From the NCBI GenBank assembly GCA_009602725.1, contig WELB01000062.1:162644-174157 (forward strand): 11,514 nucleotides of DNA, given 5' to 3'. The position numbers and the translations under genes were made by a program. This document shows, in pieces, positions 11,461 to 11,514 of this stretch (position 1 is the first letter of the stretch; every line of letters begins with the position of its first letter). This DNA comes from Spirogloea muscicola. Lineage: Eukaryota; Streptophyta; Zygnematophyceae; Spirogloeales; Spirogloeaceae. A model generated the notes under the pieces. It ran no database searches. It was given only the letters and a program-made list of their open reading frames with translations, and was not told where the DNA came from.

Positions 11461-11514
11461 AGGCGGCGGCGGTGACGGACCCGACGGCGAAGGCGGCGGC
11501 GGCAGCGGCGTCGG
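11387..11514 (+). CDS. Possible start of a Gly-rich protein, runs off the window
   Basis: An ATG at 11387 opens a frame of 42 codons with no stop to the window end: MSAISELVLTRPTRS, then nine Gly, Glu, four Gly, DGPDGE, four Gly and SGV. I do not recognise it. The glycine run is simply the translation of a GGC triplet tract. The opposite strand is equally open and reads as SPPPP-type proline-rich protein ending LRVGRVRTSSEMADIMLARA and a stop, with a possible GTGAGG splice donor after LRVGR. The sequence alone does not decide between the two. Confidence 0.25.
11431..11514. repeat. GGC/CGG trinucleotide tract
   Basis: A near-perfect run of CGG triplets covers 11431-11458, followed by interrupted GGC-rich triplets (GAAGGC, GGTGAC, GGACCC) to the window end. 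It is a candidate length-variable microsatellite. Confidence 0.9.

Overview
The window is nuclear DNA of a eukaryote in the green lineage. It carries two protein genes broken by many short spliceosomal introns (about 100-390 bp), and the kinase gene belongs to a family I recognise from plants. The 5' ends are GC- and CGG-rich, the exons near the start codons are Ala/Gly/Arg-rich, and splice donors are loose, two of them GC instead of GT. A TGTAA motif lies about 100 nt past the kinase stop. Together these fit a green alga or an early-diverging streptophyte better than a flowering plant. The exact lineage is a guess.

Layout. Bases 1-124 are pure A, probably a contig-end or assembly artefact. 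On the + strand, 125-1976 holds a seven-exon gene that starts inside or before the A tract. Its reading frame stays coherent through all seven exons and gives a small helical protein. I recognise it, with moderate confidence, as a relative of CINP (CDK2-interacting protein). From 1977 to 3848 lies a convergent intergenic/3'-UTR stretch with no gene I can support. It contains a diverged 46-bp direct repeat and a small hairpin.

On the - strand, 10734 down to 3849 holds a complete 21-exon gene. Its splice phases all agree and the joined exons total 2331 bp, that is 776 codons plus a stop. It encodes an STE20-family kinase of the plant OSR1/SPAK/Fray-like (BLUS1-like) group. The catalytic domain is complete. 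It is followed by a conserved [12 protein letters not shown] block, a low-complexity Ser/Glu/Arg linker with two RFxV motifs, and a C-terminal coiled coil. From 10747 to 11386 lies a GC-rich upstream region with CGG tracts, a telo-box-like motif and a paired ACGT element. A second ATG at 11387 (+) opens a Gly-rich frame that runs off the window; the opposite strand reads as a Pro-rich SPPPP frame there.

The two main genes converge and share no obvious pathway. The most interesting observations are the two RFxV docking motifs in a kinase with no visible CCT domain, the two GC-AG introns in one gene, a perfect 28-bp palindrome and other perfect inverted repeats placed only in introns, and competing RDSL continuations in the CINP-like gene.
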